Positions 45,115 through 53,884 of a stretch of 64,000 nt of DNA are shown here, one piece after another. The position numbers were made by a program, and so were the translations under genes. The notes under the pieces are model-generated. The model saw only the letters and a program-made list of their open reading frames with translations, was not told the origin of the DNA and made no database searches. Numbering within the stretch: position 1 is the first letter of the stretch; every line of letters begins with the position of its first letter. The stretch lies in the NCBI RefSeq assembly GCF_029338515.1, contig NZ_CP119988.1, positions 2,604,001-2,668,000 on the forward strand, written 5' to 3'. The DNA is from Haloglomus litoreum (GTDB lineage: Archaea; Halobacteriota; Halobacteria; Halobacteriales; Haloarculaceae).

Positions 45115-45229
45115 CCACCCGGCGTCCTCCGGCGCACCTGACGGAAGCCTTCGGCGGTTCCCGGCAGGGAGATTCCACTTCCACCGAGCCCGCGACACGT
45201 TCTTACGGGGACCCGACCAACCCGGGCGC

Positions 45230-46621
45230 ATGACGCGGTTGCTCCACACGGGGGACACTCATCTCGGCTACCGGCAGTACAACGAGCCGGCACGCCGCCA
45301 GGACTTCCTGGACGCCTTCCGGCAGGTCGTCGAGGACGCCATCGAGGCGGACGTGGACGCGGTCATCCACGCGGGGGACCTGTTCCACGACCGCCGGCCC
45401 GAGCTGGTCGACCTGATGGGGACCATCGGCGTCCTCCGGCGGCTCGACGACGCCGGTATCCCCTTCCTCGCGGTCGTCGGGAACCACGAGACGAAACGCG
45501 ATGCGCAGTGGCTCGACCTGTTCGCCTCGCTGGGCTACGCCGAGCGCCTGGGTGACGAGCCCCGGGTGGTGGGTGACGTGGCGGTGTACGGCCTGGATTT
45601 CGTGCCACGCTCCCGGCGCGAGGACCTCGACTACACCTTTGCCGACCACGATGCCGAGCACGCGGCGCTGGTCACGCACGGCCTGTTCCAGCCGTTCGAC
45701 CACGGCGACTGGGACGCCCGCGAGGTGCTGGCCGAGGCCTCCGTCGACTTCGACGCGATGCTGCTGGGCGACAACCACGCTCCCGGGCAGGAGCGACTGG
45801 AACCCGACGAGGGCGGCGGGAACGGGGGTGACAGCGCCGACGGGGGTGACGGCGTGGACGCCTGGGTCACGTACTGCGGGTCGACCGAGCGCGCGAGCGC
45901 GGACGAGCGCGAGGACCGGGGCTACAACCTCGTCACCTTCGACGGCGCGGGCGCCGACGGCGTCCAGATCACCCGGCGCTCGCTCCCGACGCGCGAGTTC
46001 CGGTTCATCGACGTGGAGCTGCAGGCGGACGAGGGCGTCGAGCGGGTGAACGAGCAGGTGACACAGTACGACCTGAGCGACGCCGTCGCGGTCGTGACCA
46101 TCACGGGCGAGGGCGAGCGGGTCGCCCCGGCACAGGTCGAGGAGCGGATGAACGAGCAGGGCGCACTCGTCGCGCGGGTGAACGACCGCCGCGAGTTCGA
46201 GGCTGCCGGCGAGGCGGTCGAGGTGTCGTTCGCGGACCCGGACGAGGCCGTCCGCGAGCGCGTGCGCGAACTCGGGCTGAGCGGCGCCGCCCGGACGCTG
46301 GACGAGACGGTCCGGGAGAGCAAGACGCCGGACTCGCGGGTCGCCGACGACGTGGAACAGCGTGTGCGCGAACTCGTCGAGGACGGCGACGAGTCGGCCT
46401 TCAGGCCCGCGCCGGACGTCTCGGAGACGACAGCCGAGCAGACCGGGACCGCGGCCGAGAAACTCGCCGGGGACGGCGGCGACGCGGGGACCGAGTCCGG
46501 AGACGAGGACGGGGCGGAGCCCGAGACCGGGCAGGAGGCCTCCGGCGCGACGGGGACGACCGAGGGGGACGCCGAGGCGACCGACGACGATGGCCAGGGC
46601 TCGCTGGGTGATTTCGCGTGA
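45230..46621 (+). CDS. mre11: Mre11 DNA double-strand break repair nuclease
   Basis: 463 residues. Phosphoesterase motifs: GDTHLGY (D9, H11), HAGDLFHD (D50), GNHE (N85, H86), VTHGLF and LLGDNHAP, binding two Mn2+. The capping domain is followed by an Ala/Glu/Gly/Thr-rich tail. The very C-terminus is QGSLGDFA (456-463), a PCNA-binding-like peptide. It works with Rad50 on DNA ends. A TCTTACG patch 26 bases upstream supports ATG 45230. Its stop overlaps the rad50 GTG start (GTGA). Confidence 0.95.
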   Translation: MTRLLHTGDTHLGYRQYNEPARRQDFLDAFRQVVEDAIEADVDAVIHAGDLFHDRRPELVDLMGTIGVLRRLDDAGIPFLAVVGNHETKRDAQWLDLFASLGYAERLGDEPRVVGDVAVYGLDFVPRSRREDLDYTFADHDAEHAALVTHGLFQPFDHGDWDAREVLAEASVDFDAMLLGDNHAPGQERLEPDEGGGNGGDSADGGDGVDAWVTYCGSTERASADEREDRGYNLVTFDGAGADGVQITRRSLPTREFRFIDVELQADEGVERVNEQVTQYDLSDAVAVVTITGEGERVAPAQVEERMNEQGALVARVNDRREFEAAGEAVEVSFADPDEAVRERVRELGLSGAARTLDETVRESKTPDSRVADDVEQRVRELVEDGDESAFRPAPDVSETTAEQTGTAAEKLAGDGGDAGTESGDEDGAEPETGQEASGATGTTEGDAEATDDDGQGSLGDFA

Positions 46622-49359
46622 GGTTCCGCCGCGTCGTCCTGGAGAACTTCAAGTGCTACGCCGACGCCGACCTCACCCTCGATCCCGGCGTGACCGTCGT
46701 CCACGGCGTGAACGGAAGCGGGAAGTCCTCGCTGCTCGAAGCGTGCTTCTTCGCGCTGTACGGCCACCGGGCGCTGGACGCCAACCTGGACGAGGTCGTC
46801 ACGACCGGCGCCGACGAGGCGACGGTCGAACTCTGGTTCGCGCACGGGGGCGCCGACTACCACGTCGAGCGCCGCGTCAAGCTCCGGGGTGGCGGCGCGA
46901 CCAACGACAAGTGCGTGCTGGAGACGCCCGAGGGGCCCATCGAGGGCGTCAAGGACGTCCGGGCGTACGTGACCGACCTCCTGCGGATGGACACGGACGC
47001 GTTCGTCAACTGCGCGTACGTCCGGCAGGGGGAGGTGAACAAGCTCATCAACGCGGACCCGTCGACCCGCCAGGACATGATCGACGACCTCCTGCAACTC
47101 GGGACGCTGGAGGAGTACCGCGAGCGGGCGTCGGACGCGCGGGTGGGCGTCAAGCGCGTCCGCGACGGGCGACGGGAGGTCCTGCGGGACGTGGAATCGC
47201 AGATCGAGGAGAAGGAGGACCGGGACCTCCACGAGCGGCTGAACGGGCTGAAGGGCGACCTCTCCGAGGTGAGCGCCGAGATCGACGATCTCGAGGCCCA
47301 GCGCGAGACGGCCGTCGAGACCCGCGACCAGGCCCGGGAGATCATCGAGAACCACGAGGCCAGGCGCGAGGAGATCGCGGAACTGGCCGACGACATCGAG
47401 GAGCTCGAATCCGAGATCGCGTCGGCCGAGCAGGAACGCGAGGAGGCCGCCGAGCGCGTCTCCGAGCTGACGACGGCCGCGGAGGAACACCGCGAAGCCG
47501 CCCGGGACGCGGCCCGTACGGCCGTCGACACGGCCCAGGAGGACGACGACCCCGATATCCGGGTCGATGTCACGCCGGGGAACCCGGACCCCGCGTCGCT
47601 GGATGCGGCGGTCGCGGAACTCGAGGCCCGCATCGAGGATGTCGACGACCGCATCCAGGAGCGGCTACTCGAGAAACAGGAGCACGCGAGCGACGCGGAG
47701 ACCGCCCGGGAGCGGGCCGGGGAACTCACGACCGAGGCCGAGGCGAAGCGCGAGCAGGCCGACGAACTGGAGTCGGAGCTGGAGGCCGCTCGCGAGACGG
47801 TCGCCGAGCAGCGCGAGCGCATCGACGACCTGGACGAGCGCATCGACGACCTCCGGGCCGTCTTTGACGACGCCCCATGCGACCCCGACGGGGCCGACGC
47901 GCTGGTCGAGCGACGCCGCGAGCGGGTCGCGGAGGCGCGCGAGCGGGTCACATCGCTGGAGGGGGACCTGCAGCACGCCCGCGAGCGGGTCGCGGAGGCC
48001 GAGGAGCTACTCGCCGAGGGGAAGTGCCCCGAGTGCGGCCAGGCGGTCGAGGACTCGCCGCACGTCGAACGCGTCGACGAGGACCGCGAGCGGGTCGCTG
48101 ACCTGGAGGACGAGCTCGCCGCGGCCCGCGAGACCGTCGCGGAGCGCGAGGACGCGCTCGACGCGGCCGAGACGCTCGCCGAACGGGCCGACGAACTGGA
48201 GCAGGTGCGGAGCGACCGCGAGAGCGCCCGGGAACTCCTCACGGAGCGCGAGCAGGGGCTCGACGACGACGAGGAGCGGATCGACGACCTCCGCGAGCGG
48301 GCCGCGGAGCTCGCGGACGAAGCCGAGGCGAAGCGCGAGGCCGCGGCCACGGCCGACGAGCGGGCCGAGGCCGCGAAGGCCGCCATCGGCGAGCTGAACG
48401 GCGAGAAGGCGACGCTGAAGCAGCGCCGGACACGGCTGGAGGAGGCGGCCGACGCACTCGACGAGGCCGCGGACCTCGAGAACGAGGTCGAGCGCCTGCG
48501 CGAGCGGCGCGAGTCACTCGCCAGCGAGAACGACCTCCGGCGGGACTCGCTGGCCGAGAAGCGGGACCGGAAGACCGAACTCGAGGCCGAGTTCGACGAG
48601 GAGCGCGTCGAGCACGCCGAGGACGAACTGGAGCGGGCCGAGCAGTACATCGAGCAGGTCGACGGGCGTCTGGCGGACCTGCGCGAGCGGCGTGACGACC
48701 TGCAGGGCGCCATCGGCGCGACGGAGAACGAGATCGAGGCACTGGAGGAGCTGCGCGAGCGACGCGGCGACCTCGCCGCAACCGTCGAGAACCTCGATTC
48801 GCTGTACGAGGAGGCCGAGCAGCTGGAGTCGATGTACGCCGACCTGCGGGCCGAACTCCGCCAGCAGAACGTCGAGAAGCTCGAGCGGCTGCTGAACGAG
48901 ACGTTCGACCTCGTCTACACGAACGACGCCTACTCGCACATCGAGCTGGACGGCTCCTACGAGCTGACCGTCTTCCAGAAGGACGACGAGCCGCTCGAAC
49001 CCGAGCAGCTGTCGGGCGGCGAGCGCGCGCTGTTCAACCTCTCGCTCCGGTGTGCCATCTACCGGTTGCTCGCCGAGGGCATCGAGGGGACCGCACCGAT
49101 GCCGCCGCTCATCCTCGACGAGCCGACCGTCTTCCTCGACTCGGGCCACGTCTCGAAGCTGGTCGACCTCGTCGAGTCGATGCGGGAGCTCGGCGTCGAG
49201 CAGATCCTCGTGGTGAGCCACGACGAGGAACTGGTCGGCGCGGCCGACGACCTCGTCCGGGTCGAGAAGGACCCGACCAGCAACCGCTCGCGCGTCGAAC
49301 GGACGAACGCCGTCGAGGCAGGCGCGCTGGAGTCACAGGTGGCCGAGGGCGACGACTGA
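46618..49359 (+). CDS. rad50: Rad50 ABC-type ATPase, SMC-like
   Basis: 913 residues from GTG 46618 (overlaps mre11 by four bases). Walker A GVNGSGKSS (K36, S37), long coiled coil about 165-750, zinc hook C470-P-E-C473 in the middle, signature LSGGERALF (L798-) and Walker B LILDEPTVFLD (about 823-833). ATP-driven clamp that tethers DNA ends. Coiled-coil lengths suit the family (850-950). An AT-rich spacer (49360-49448) follows with no hairpin. Confidence 0.96.
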   Translation: MRFRRVVLENFKCYADADLTLDPGVTVVHGVNGSGKSSLLEACFFALYGHRALDANLDEVVTTGADEATVELWFAHGGADYHVERRVKLRGGGATNDKCVLETPEGPIEGVKDVRAYVTDLLRMDTDAFVNCAYVRQGEVNKLINADPSTRQDMIDDLLQLGTLEEYRERASDARVGVKRVRDGRREVLRDVESQIEEKEDRDLHERLNGLKGDLSEVSAEIDDLEAQRETAVETRDQAREIIENHEARREEIAELADDIEELESEIASAEQEREEAAERVSELTTAAEEHREAARDAARTAVDTAQEDDDPDIRVDVTPGNPDPASLDAAVAELEARIEDVDDRIQERLLEKQEHASDAETARERAGELTTEAEAKREQADELESELEAARETVAEQRERIDDLDERIDDLRAVFDDAPCDPDGADALVERRRERVAEARERVTSLEGDLQHARERVAEAEELLAEGKCPECGQAVEDSPHVERVDEDRERVADLEDELAAARETVAEREDALDAAETLAERADELEQVRSDRESARELLTEREQGLDDDEERIDDLRERAAELADEAEAKREAAATADERAEAAKAAIGELNGEKATLKQRRTRLEEAADALDEAADLENEVERLRERRESLASENDLRRDSLAEKRDRKTELEAEFDEERVEHAEDELERAEQYIEQVDGRLADLRERRDDLQGAIGATENEIEALEELRERRGDLAATVENLDSLYEEAEQLESMYADLRAELRQQNVEKLERLLNETFDLVYTNDAYSHIELDGSYELTVFQKDDEPLEPEQLSGGERALFNLSLRCAIYRLLAEGIEGTAPMPPLILDEPTVFLDSGHVSKLVDLVESMRELGVEQILVVSHDEELVGAADDLVRVEKDPTSNRSRVERTNAVEAGALESQVAEGDD

Positions 49360-49448
49360 TATGTCGTGACACCAACCATTCAATTATAAATGATTTCAGA
49401 AACATATATTCGATATTAAATGATAATCGATTCGATAGAGATGATATT
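49360..49448. other. AT-rich spacer after rad50
   Basis: About 70% A+T against a GC-rich background; several T/A patches, no gene. Lies between convergent rad50 and the 142-aa gene, so probably a terminator region. Confidence 0.5.
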
Positions 49449-49877
49449 CTACACCGTATCGCCGCGGAGCCGGGCGAGCCCCTCGCTCGCGAGGGCGGTG
49501 GTCTCGTAGCCGCGTTCGCCCGCGACCTCGGCCTCGGCGAGGAGGCCGGCGGCGCGGAACTCCCCGAGGAGTCCGTGGAGATCGGACTCGCAGAGGTCCG
49601 TCCGGTCCAGCAGTGTCCGGACCCCGGTCGGACCACGGTCCTCCAGCGTGAGGAGGAGTCCCAGCGCGCGGTCGTTGTGGGTGGCTCGCAGGACCCGTCG
49701 GACCGGTTCGGGTACCGCCTCGGCGGCGAGTTCGAGGCCCGACGCCTCGACCGCCGTGAGTTCCTCGTTCGGGCGGTACGCCTCGCTGCCGGTGATGGGG
49801 TCGCGGACCAGGCTGGACTCGCCGGACCGCTTCACGAGCAGGTAGCGCCGGCCATCGTCGTCCTCGACGGGCTGCAC
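49449..49877 (-). CDS. 142-aa winged-helix-like protein next to rad50
   Basis: MQPVEDDDGRRYLLVKRSGESSLVRDP gives a short beta-strand domain, then DPITGSEAYRPNEELTAVE, and a helical region AVPEPVRRVLRATHNDRALGLLLTLEDRGPTGVRTLLDRTDLCESDLHGLLGEFRAAGLLAEAEVAGERGYE-type that reads as a winged HTH (RTLLDRTDLCESDLHGLLGE). Function unknown; may be a regulator of the repair locus by position only. Confidence 0.65.
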   Translation of the reverse strand: MQPVEDDDGRRYLLVKRSGESSLVRDPITGSEAYRPNEELTAVEASGLELAAEAVPEPVRRVLRATHNDRALGLLLTLEDRGPTGVRTLLDRTDLCESDLHGLLGEFRAAGLLAEAEVAGERGYETTALASEGLARLRGDTV

Positions 49878-49966
49878 ACGCTCCCCTATCGGGCGGACGG
49901 GCGTGAGGATTGCGGTGCGGACGGGGCGGACGCCGTGAGGCAGCCCGGGTCGGCAGTCACCGCGGG

Positions 49967-50374
49967 TCAGTCGTCGGCAGGCGGCCGGTCTTCGGTCTCC
50001 GCCTCCGCATCGGACTCGTCGGCATCTGCGCCGTCGTCGTAGTCCGTCGACTGGACCTCCCGGTACTTCCAGCCGGCGTAGGCCAGGGCGGCGACGCCGA
50101 GCAGGAAGACCGCGCCGCCCTCCCGGACCTGGCCGCGGAAGACGACCAGCATCAGGCCGAGGCTGGCGGCGAACAGGCCGAGGTTGATGGTGGCGACCAG
50201 TCCCCAGAACGCCCGGAACAGCCCCTCCGGCACGTTGCTCTCGTCCGGGATGTCGGGCGCGAGGTCGGACTCCGGGTCCGACTCCGCACCCTCACCGTCG
50301 TACCGGTGGAGGTACTTCTCCCCGGGGTTGGTGGGCTCGTCGGGTTCGTCCGGCCACGGGTCGCCGTCGCTCAC
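49967..50374 (-). CDS. 135-aa two-helix membrane protein with acidic ends
   Basis: From GTG 50374: acidic/Pro-rich N-terminus (WPDEPDEPTNPGEKYLHRYDG), two transmembrane helices (about 60-80 and 85-103), then an Asp/Glu/Ser tail. Unknown function. The upstream spacing gives no ATG, so GTG is preferred. Confidence 0.6.
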   Translation of the reverse strand: MSDGDPWPDEPDEPTNPGEKYLHRYDGEGAESDPESDLAPDIPDESNVPEGLFRAFWGLVATINLGLFAASLGLMLVVFRGQVREGGAVFLLGVAALAYAGWKYREVQSTDYDDGADADESDAEAETEDRPPADD

Positions 50375-50420
50375 GCCTCGGTCCAGGTGGTGCGACCGCA
50401 AAAGGGTTTCTCGGCGCGGC

Positions 50421-50597
50421 TCAGGCCATCTCCTCGAGTACGCGGGCGTTGTCCGCCTGGATCCAGGCGAGCGGGTTCTCGGCGTCGTAGAGCACCACGC
50501 CCGAGTCCGTCTCGTAGGCCTCTGTCGTGGCGACAGCGTCGGCCTCGCTCTCGGGGCTATCCCACTCCGAATCGACGTCAGCGTCGGGGTCAGGCAT
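50421..50597 (-). CDS. 58-aa small acidic protein
   Basis: From ATG 50597: MPDPDADVDSEWDSPESEAD ... GVVLYDAENPLAWIQADNARVLEEMA. The end (YDAENPLAWIQAD) is a compact, recurring haloarchaeal motif as in small DUF7331-type proteins (not confirmed). A minus-strand GATATATG (plus 50633-50640) may be its TATA box, giving a short leader. Confidence 0.65.
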   Translation of the reverse strand: MPDPDADVDSEWDSPESEADAVATTEAYETDSGVVLYDAENPLAWIQADNARVLEEMA

Positions 50598-50792
50598 GGT
50601 GGTTGTACCCGGATATGGGAAGGATTGACACACATATATCCCTTGTGGGCATTTTCGGAGCGTGAACCCGACCCCGATAGCCGGATGGAACGGGAATCCG
50701 TCGGCGGGAGCGACCCCCAGAGAACCGTCGGACAGACCCCGGGCCGTCGCCCGATACGTGCCTTTTTCACCCCGTACGACGGAACGCCGACA

Positions 50793-53621
50793 ATGGCCGA
50801 GGACTCCCAGCAATCGCTGACCGACTTCGGGAGCGCCGGCGCGGACGACGACGGGAGCCCGGACGAGGGGACCGAGGCGGAGATCGCCGAGGCGGTAGCC
50901 GGGAACGGCGGCGGTGACAGCACGGCGGTCGTGGACATGGCCGAGCGGCGCTACCCCGACGCCGAGGGGACGACCACGCTGGCCGTGACGCAGGTCGACT
51001 ACACCGTGGAGGGCCACGGTGACGAGGAGCGACCCGTCCTCCACGTGTTCGGACGGAACGCCGAGCGCGAGTCGGTCCACGTCCGGGTCCACGAGTTCGA
51101 GCCGTACTTCTACGCGCCACTCTCGAACTTCGTGACCGACGCGGCGGCCGCCGAGATGGACCCGAGCGAGTGGACCGAGGACGACCTCGACCCGATGCAG
51201 GACCCCGAACAGCAGTTCGACCGGCTGACCGGGCGCCACCTCACCGACGCCGACGGGGAGCCGTTCGAGAGCATCCGTGGCGAACGCCTGCTGAAGATCA
51301 CCGGACAGACGCCGCGGGACGTGGGGCAGCTGCGCGACCGGTTCGACCACTACGAGGCGGACATCCTCTTCCCGAACCGGCTACTCATCGATCGCGACAT
51401 CCGGTCTGGCGTGCGGGTCCCCATCCGGCGGGAGGAGGACGGCGACGGGGCACCCGACGGAGCCGGGGACGGCGACGTCCCCATCGACGTCCACCACAGC
51501 GAACTCGAACCCGTGGAGATGGATGTCGAGCCGCGCGTCTGCACCTTCGACATCGAGGTCGACGACCGTCGGGGCTTCCCCGAGGACGGTGAGGAGCCCA
51601 TCGTCTGTCTCACCTCGCACGACTCCTACGACGACGAGTACGTCGTCTGGCTCTACACCGCGCCCGAGGGCATCGAGGGACCGGACGCGCTGCCGGGGTA
51701 CGAGCCCATCGAGGACGACCTCGACGTCGAGGTGCGGTCGTTCGAGCGCGAGGAGACGATGCTGGCCGAGTTCGTCGACTACATCCGCGAGACGGACCCG
51801 GACGTGCTGACGGGCTGGAACTTCACGGACTTCGACGCCCCCTACCTGCTGGACCGCATCGAGGAGCTGGCCACGCCCGAGAACGGCCTCGCCATCGACC
51901 CGACCTCGCGCGTCAACGAGGTCTGGCGCTCGGACTGGCAGGGCCCCAACGTGAAGGGTCGCGTCGTCTTCGACCTGCTGTACGCCTACAAGCGCACGCA
52001 GTTCACGGAACTGGACTCCTACCGGCTCGATGCAGTGGGAGAGACCGAACTCGACGTGGGGAAGGAGCGCTACGCCGGCGACATCGGCGACCTCTGGGAG
52101 GAGGACCCCGAGCGCCTGCTGGAGTACAACCTCCGGGACGTGGAGCTGTGTGTCGAACTCGACCGCAAGCAGGAGATCGTCCCGTTCTGGCAGGAGGTCG
52201 CCTCCTTCGTGGGCTGCAAGCTGGAGGACGCCACCACGCCCGGCGACGCCGTGGACATGTACATCCTCCACGAGGTGTTCGGCGACTTCGTCCTGCCCTC
52301 GAAGGGGACCGTCGACGCCGAGGACTACGAGGGCGGCGCCGTCTTCGACCCCATCACGGGCGTCAAGGAGAACGTCAGCGTGCTGGACCTGAAGAGCCTG
52401 TACCCGATGTCGATGGTGACCATCAACGCGTCACCCGAGACGAAGGTCGGGCCGGACTACGACGGCGAGACCTACCGCGCCCCCAACGGGACGCTGTTCC
52501 GCAAGGAGCCGGACGGCATCATCCGGACGATGGTCGACGACCTGCTGACCGAGCGCGAGGAGAAGAAGGTCCTCCGAAACGACCACGAACCCGGAACCGA
52601 CCCGTACGAGCAGTACGACCGGCAGCAACAAGCTGTCAAGGTTATTATGAATTCTTTATATGGGGTACTTGGATGGGACCGGTTCCGGCTCTACGACAAG
52701 GAGATGGGAGCCGCTGTAACAGCTACAGGCCGGGATGTAATTCGGTATACGGAGAGGGTCGTCTCCGAGATGGATTATCAGATCGTCTACGGAGACACCG
52801 ACTCGGTCATGTTGGAACTCGGACAGGACGTTTCGACCGAGGAGGCCATCGAGCAGTCGTTCGAGATCGAGGAGCGCGTCAACGAGTCGTACGACGAGTT
52901 CGCCCGCGAAGACTTGAACGCAGAGGAGCACCGCTTCCAGATCGAGTTCGAGAAGCTCTACCGTCGGTTCTTCCAGGCGGGCAAGAAGAAGCGCTACGCC
53001 GGCCACATCGTCTGGAAGGAGGGCAAGGACGTCGACGATATCGACATCACGGGGTTCGAGTACAAGCGCTCGGACATCGCGCCCGTCACGAAGCGGGTGC
53101 AGCACCGCGTCATCGAGATGATCGTCACCGGCGCGGACCTGGAGGACGTGCGCACGTACGTCCACGAGGAGATCGACTCGTTCAAAGCCGGCAACGTGGA
53201 CTACGACGACATCGGCATCCCCGGCGGCATCGGGAAGAAACTCGACGCCTACGACACTGCAACCGCGCAGGTCCGCGGCGCGAAGTACGCGAACCTGCTG
53301 CTGGGGACGAACTTCGGGCGCGGGTCGAAACCCAAGCGGCTCTACCTCGAGAACGTGGACGCCTCGTTCTTCGAGCGGATGGAAGAGGAAGAGGGGCTGG
53401 ACCCGCATGCGGACCCACTGTACGGCGAGTTCAAGCGGGACCCGGACGTCATCTGCTTCGAGTTCGCCGACCAGGTGCCCGAGGAGTTCCACGTCGACTA
53501 CGAGAAGATGCTGGAGAAGACGCTGAAGGGGCCCATCGCCCGCATCCTCGAGGCGCTGGACATCTCCTGGCAGGAGGTCGAAAGTGGGCAGGAACAGACC
53601 GGACTCGGGTCGTTCATGTAA
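50793..53621 (+). CDS. polB: Family B replicative DNA polymerase, intein-free
   Basis: 942 residues from ATG 50793 (GCCTTTTTCAC patch 28 bases upstream). 3'-5' exonuclease ExoI D253-I-E255; palm motif A SLYPMSM (535-541), motif B KVIMNSLYG (616-624), motif C YGDTDS (666-671). An acidic insertion lies about 205-235. Both termini carry PCNA-binding-like peptides: QQSLTDF (6-12) and QTGLGSFM (935-942). Codons about 612-683 are A/T-ending (GTT, ATT, TCT, TTA, TAT, ACA, AGG) whereas the rest is GC3-rich; this tract spans both pol-a and pol-c intein sites. Main replicative polymerase candidate with PolD. Confidence 0.97.
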   Translation: MAEDSQQSLTDFGSAGADDDGSPDEGTEAEIAEAVAGNGGGDSTAVVDMAERRYPDAEGTTTLAVTQVDYTVEGHGDEERPVLHVFGRNAERESVHVRVHEFEPYFYAPLSNFVTDAAAAEMDPSEWTEDDLDPMQDPEQQFDRLTGRHLTDADGEPFESIRGERLLKITGQTPRDVGQLRDRFDHYEADILFPNRLLIDRDIRSGVRVPIRREEDGDGAPDGAGDGDVPIDVHHSELEPVEMDVEPRVCTFDIEVDDRRGFPEDGEEPIVCLTSHDSYDDEYVVWLYTAPEGIEGPDALPGYEPIEDDLDVEVRSFEREETMLAEFVDYIRETDPDVLTGWNFTDFDAPYLLDRIEELATPENGLAIDPTSRVNEVWRSDWQGPNVKGRVVFDLLYAYKRTQFTELDSYRLDAVGETELDVGKERYAGDIGDLWEEDPERLLEYNLRDVELCVELDRKQEIVPFWQEVASFVGCKLEDATTPGDAVDMYILHEVFGDFVLPSKGTVDAEDYEGGAVFDPITGVKENVSVLDLKSLYPMSMVTINASPETKVGPDYDGETYRAPNGTLFRKEPDGIIRTMVDDLLTEREEKKVLRNDHEPGTDPYEQYDRQQQAVKVIMNSLYGVLGWDRFRLYDKEMGAAVTATGRDVIRYTERVVSEMDYQIVYGDTDSVMLELGQDVSTEEAIEQSFEIEERVNESYDEFAREDLNAEEHRFQIEFEKLYRRFFQAGKKKRYAGHIVWKEGKDVDDIDITGFEYKRSDIAPVTKRVQHRVIEMIVTGADLEDVRTYVHEEIDSFKAGNVDYDDIGIPGGIGKKLDAYDTATAQVRGAKYANLLLGTNFGRGSKPKRLYLENVDASFFERMEEEEGLDPHADPLYGEFKRDPDVICFEFADQVPEEFHVDYEKMLEKTLKGPIARILEALDISWQEVESGQEQTGLGSFM

Positions 53622-53884
53622 GTCAGAAAAATATACTTCAGACGCCCAAATACAATATTTCGATATATAAGCCATATTCTACACAGTTATCGGACCCATA
53701 CACGAATCACACCCATTCGAACGAGCTGGTTACTGGCCTGGAGCGCACACCAGCCAGACAGGGAATCGTGACACGGGATTTCACAGACCGAAGATTTCGT
53801 TTTCGATTCGCGAACCCTGACGTGGAAACCCGAAACCATTATGCACGTCACACCCCGAGTTTTGGTCGACCGAAGGTACTCATC
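53622..53884. promoter_or_regulatory. 263-base upstream region of the suf genes
   Basis: AT-rich after polB (53622-53690), then an inverted repeat TTCGCGAA (53808-53815) near A/T-rich TTTTCG, a TATA-like CATTATG (53837-53843) and GAGTTTTG (53857-53864) 25-45 bases before ATG 53885. The TTCGCGAA palindrome could be a regulator site. No gene seen. Confidence 0.4.

Noticed and set aside
46857-48713. 618-codon Ser/Arg-rich frame opposite rad50
   Set aside because: Mirror of the Glu/Arg coiled-coil codons of Rad50; no real composition.
52641-52799. A still-present PolB intein
   Set aside because: Motifs B and C are uninterrupted (NSLYG, YGDTDS), with no intein splice blocks between them.
52148-53884. 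Open frame running from inside polB into sufC, suggesting a fusion
   Set aside because: Only from ATG 53885 does the frame encode SufC; before that it is a shadow of polB and of the spacer.
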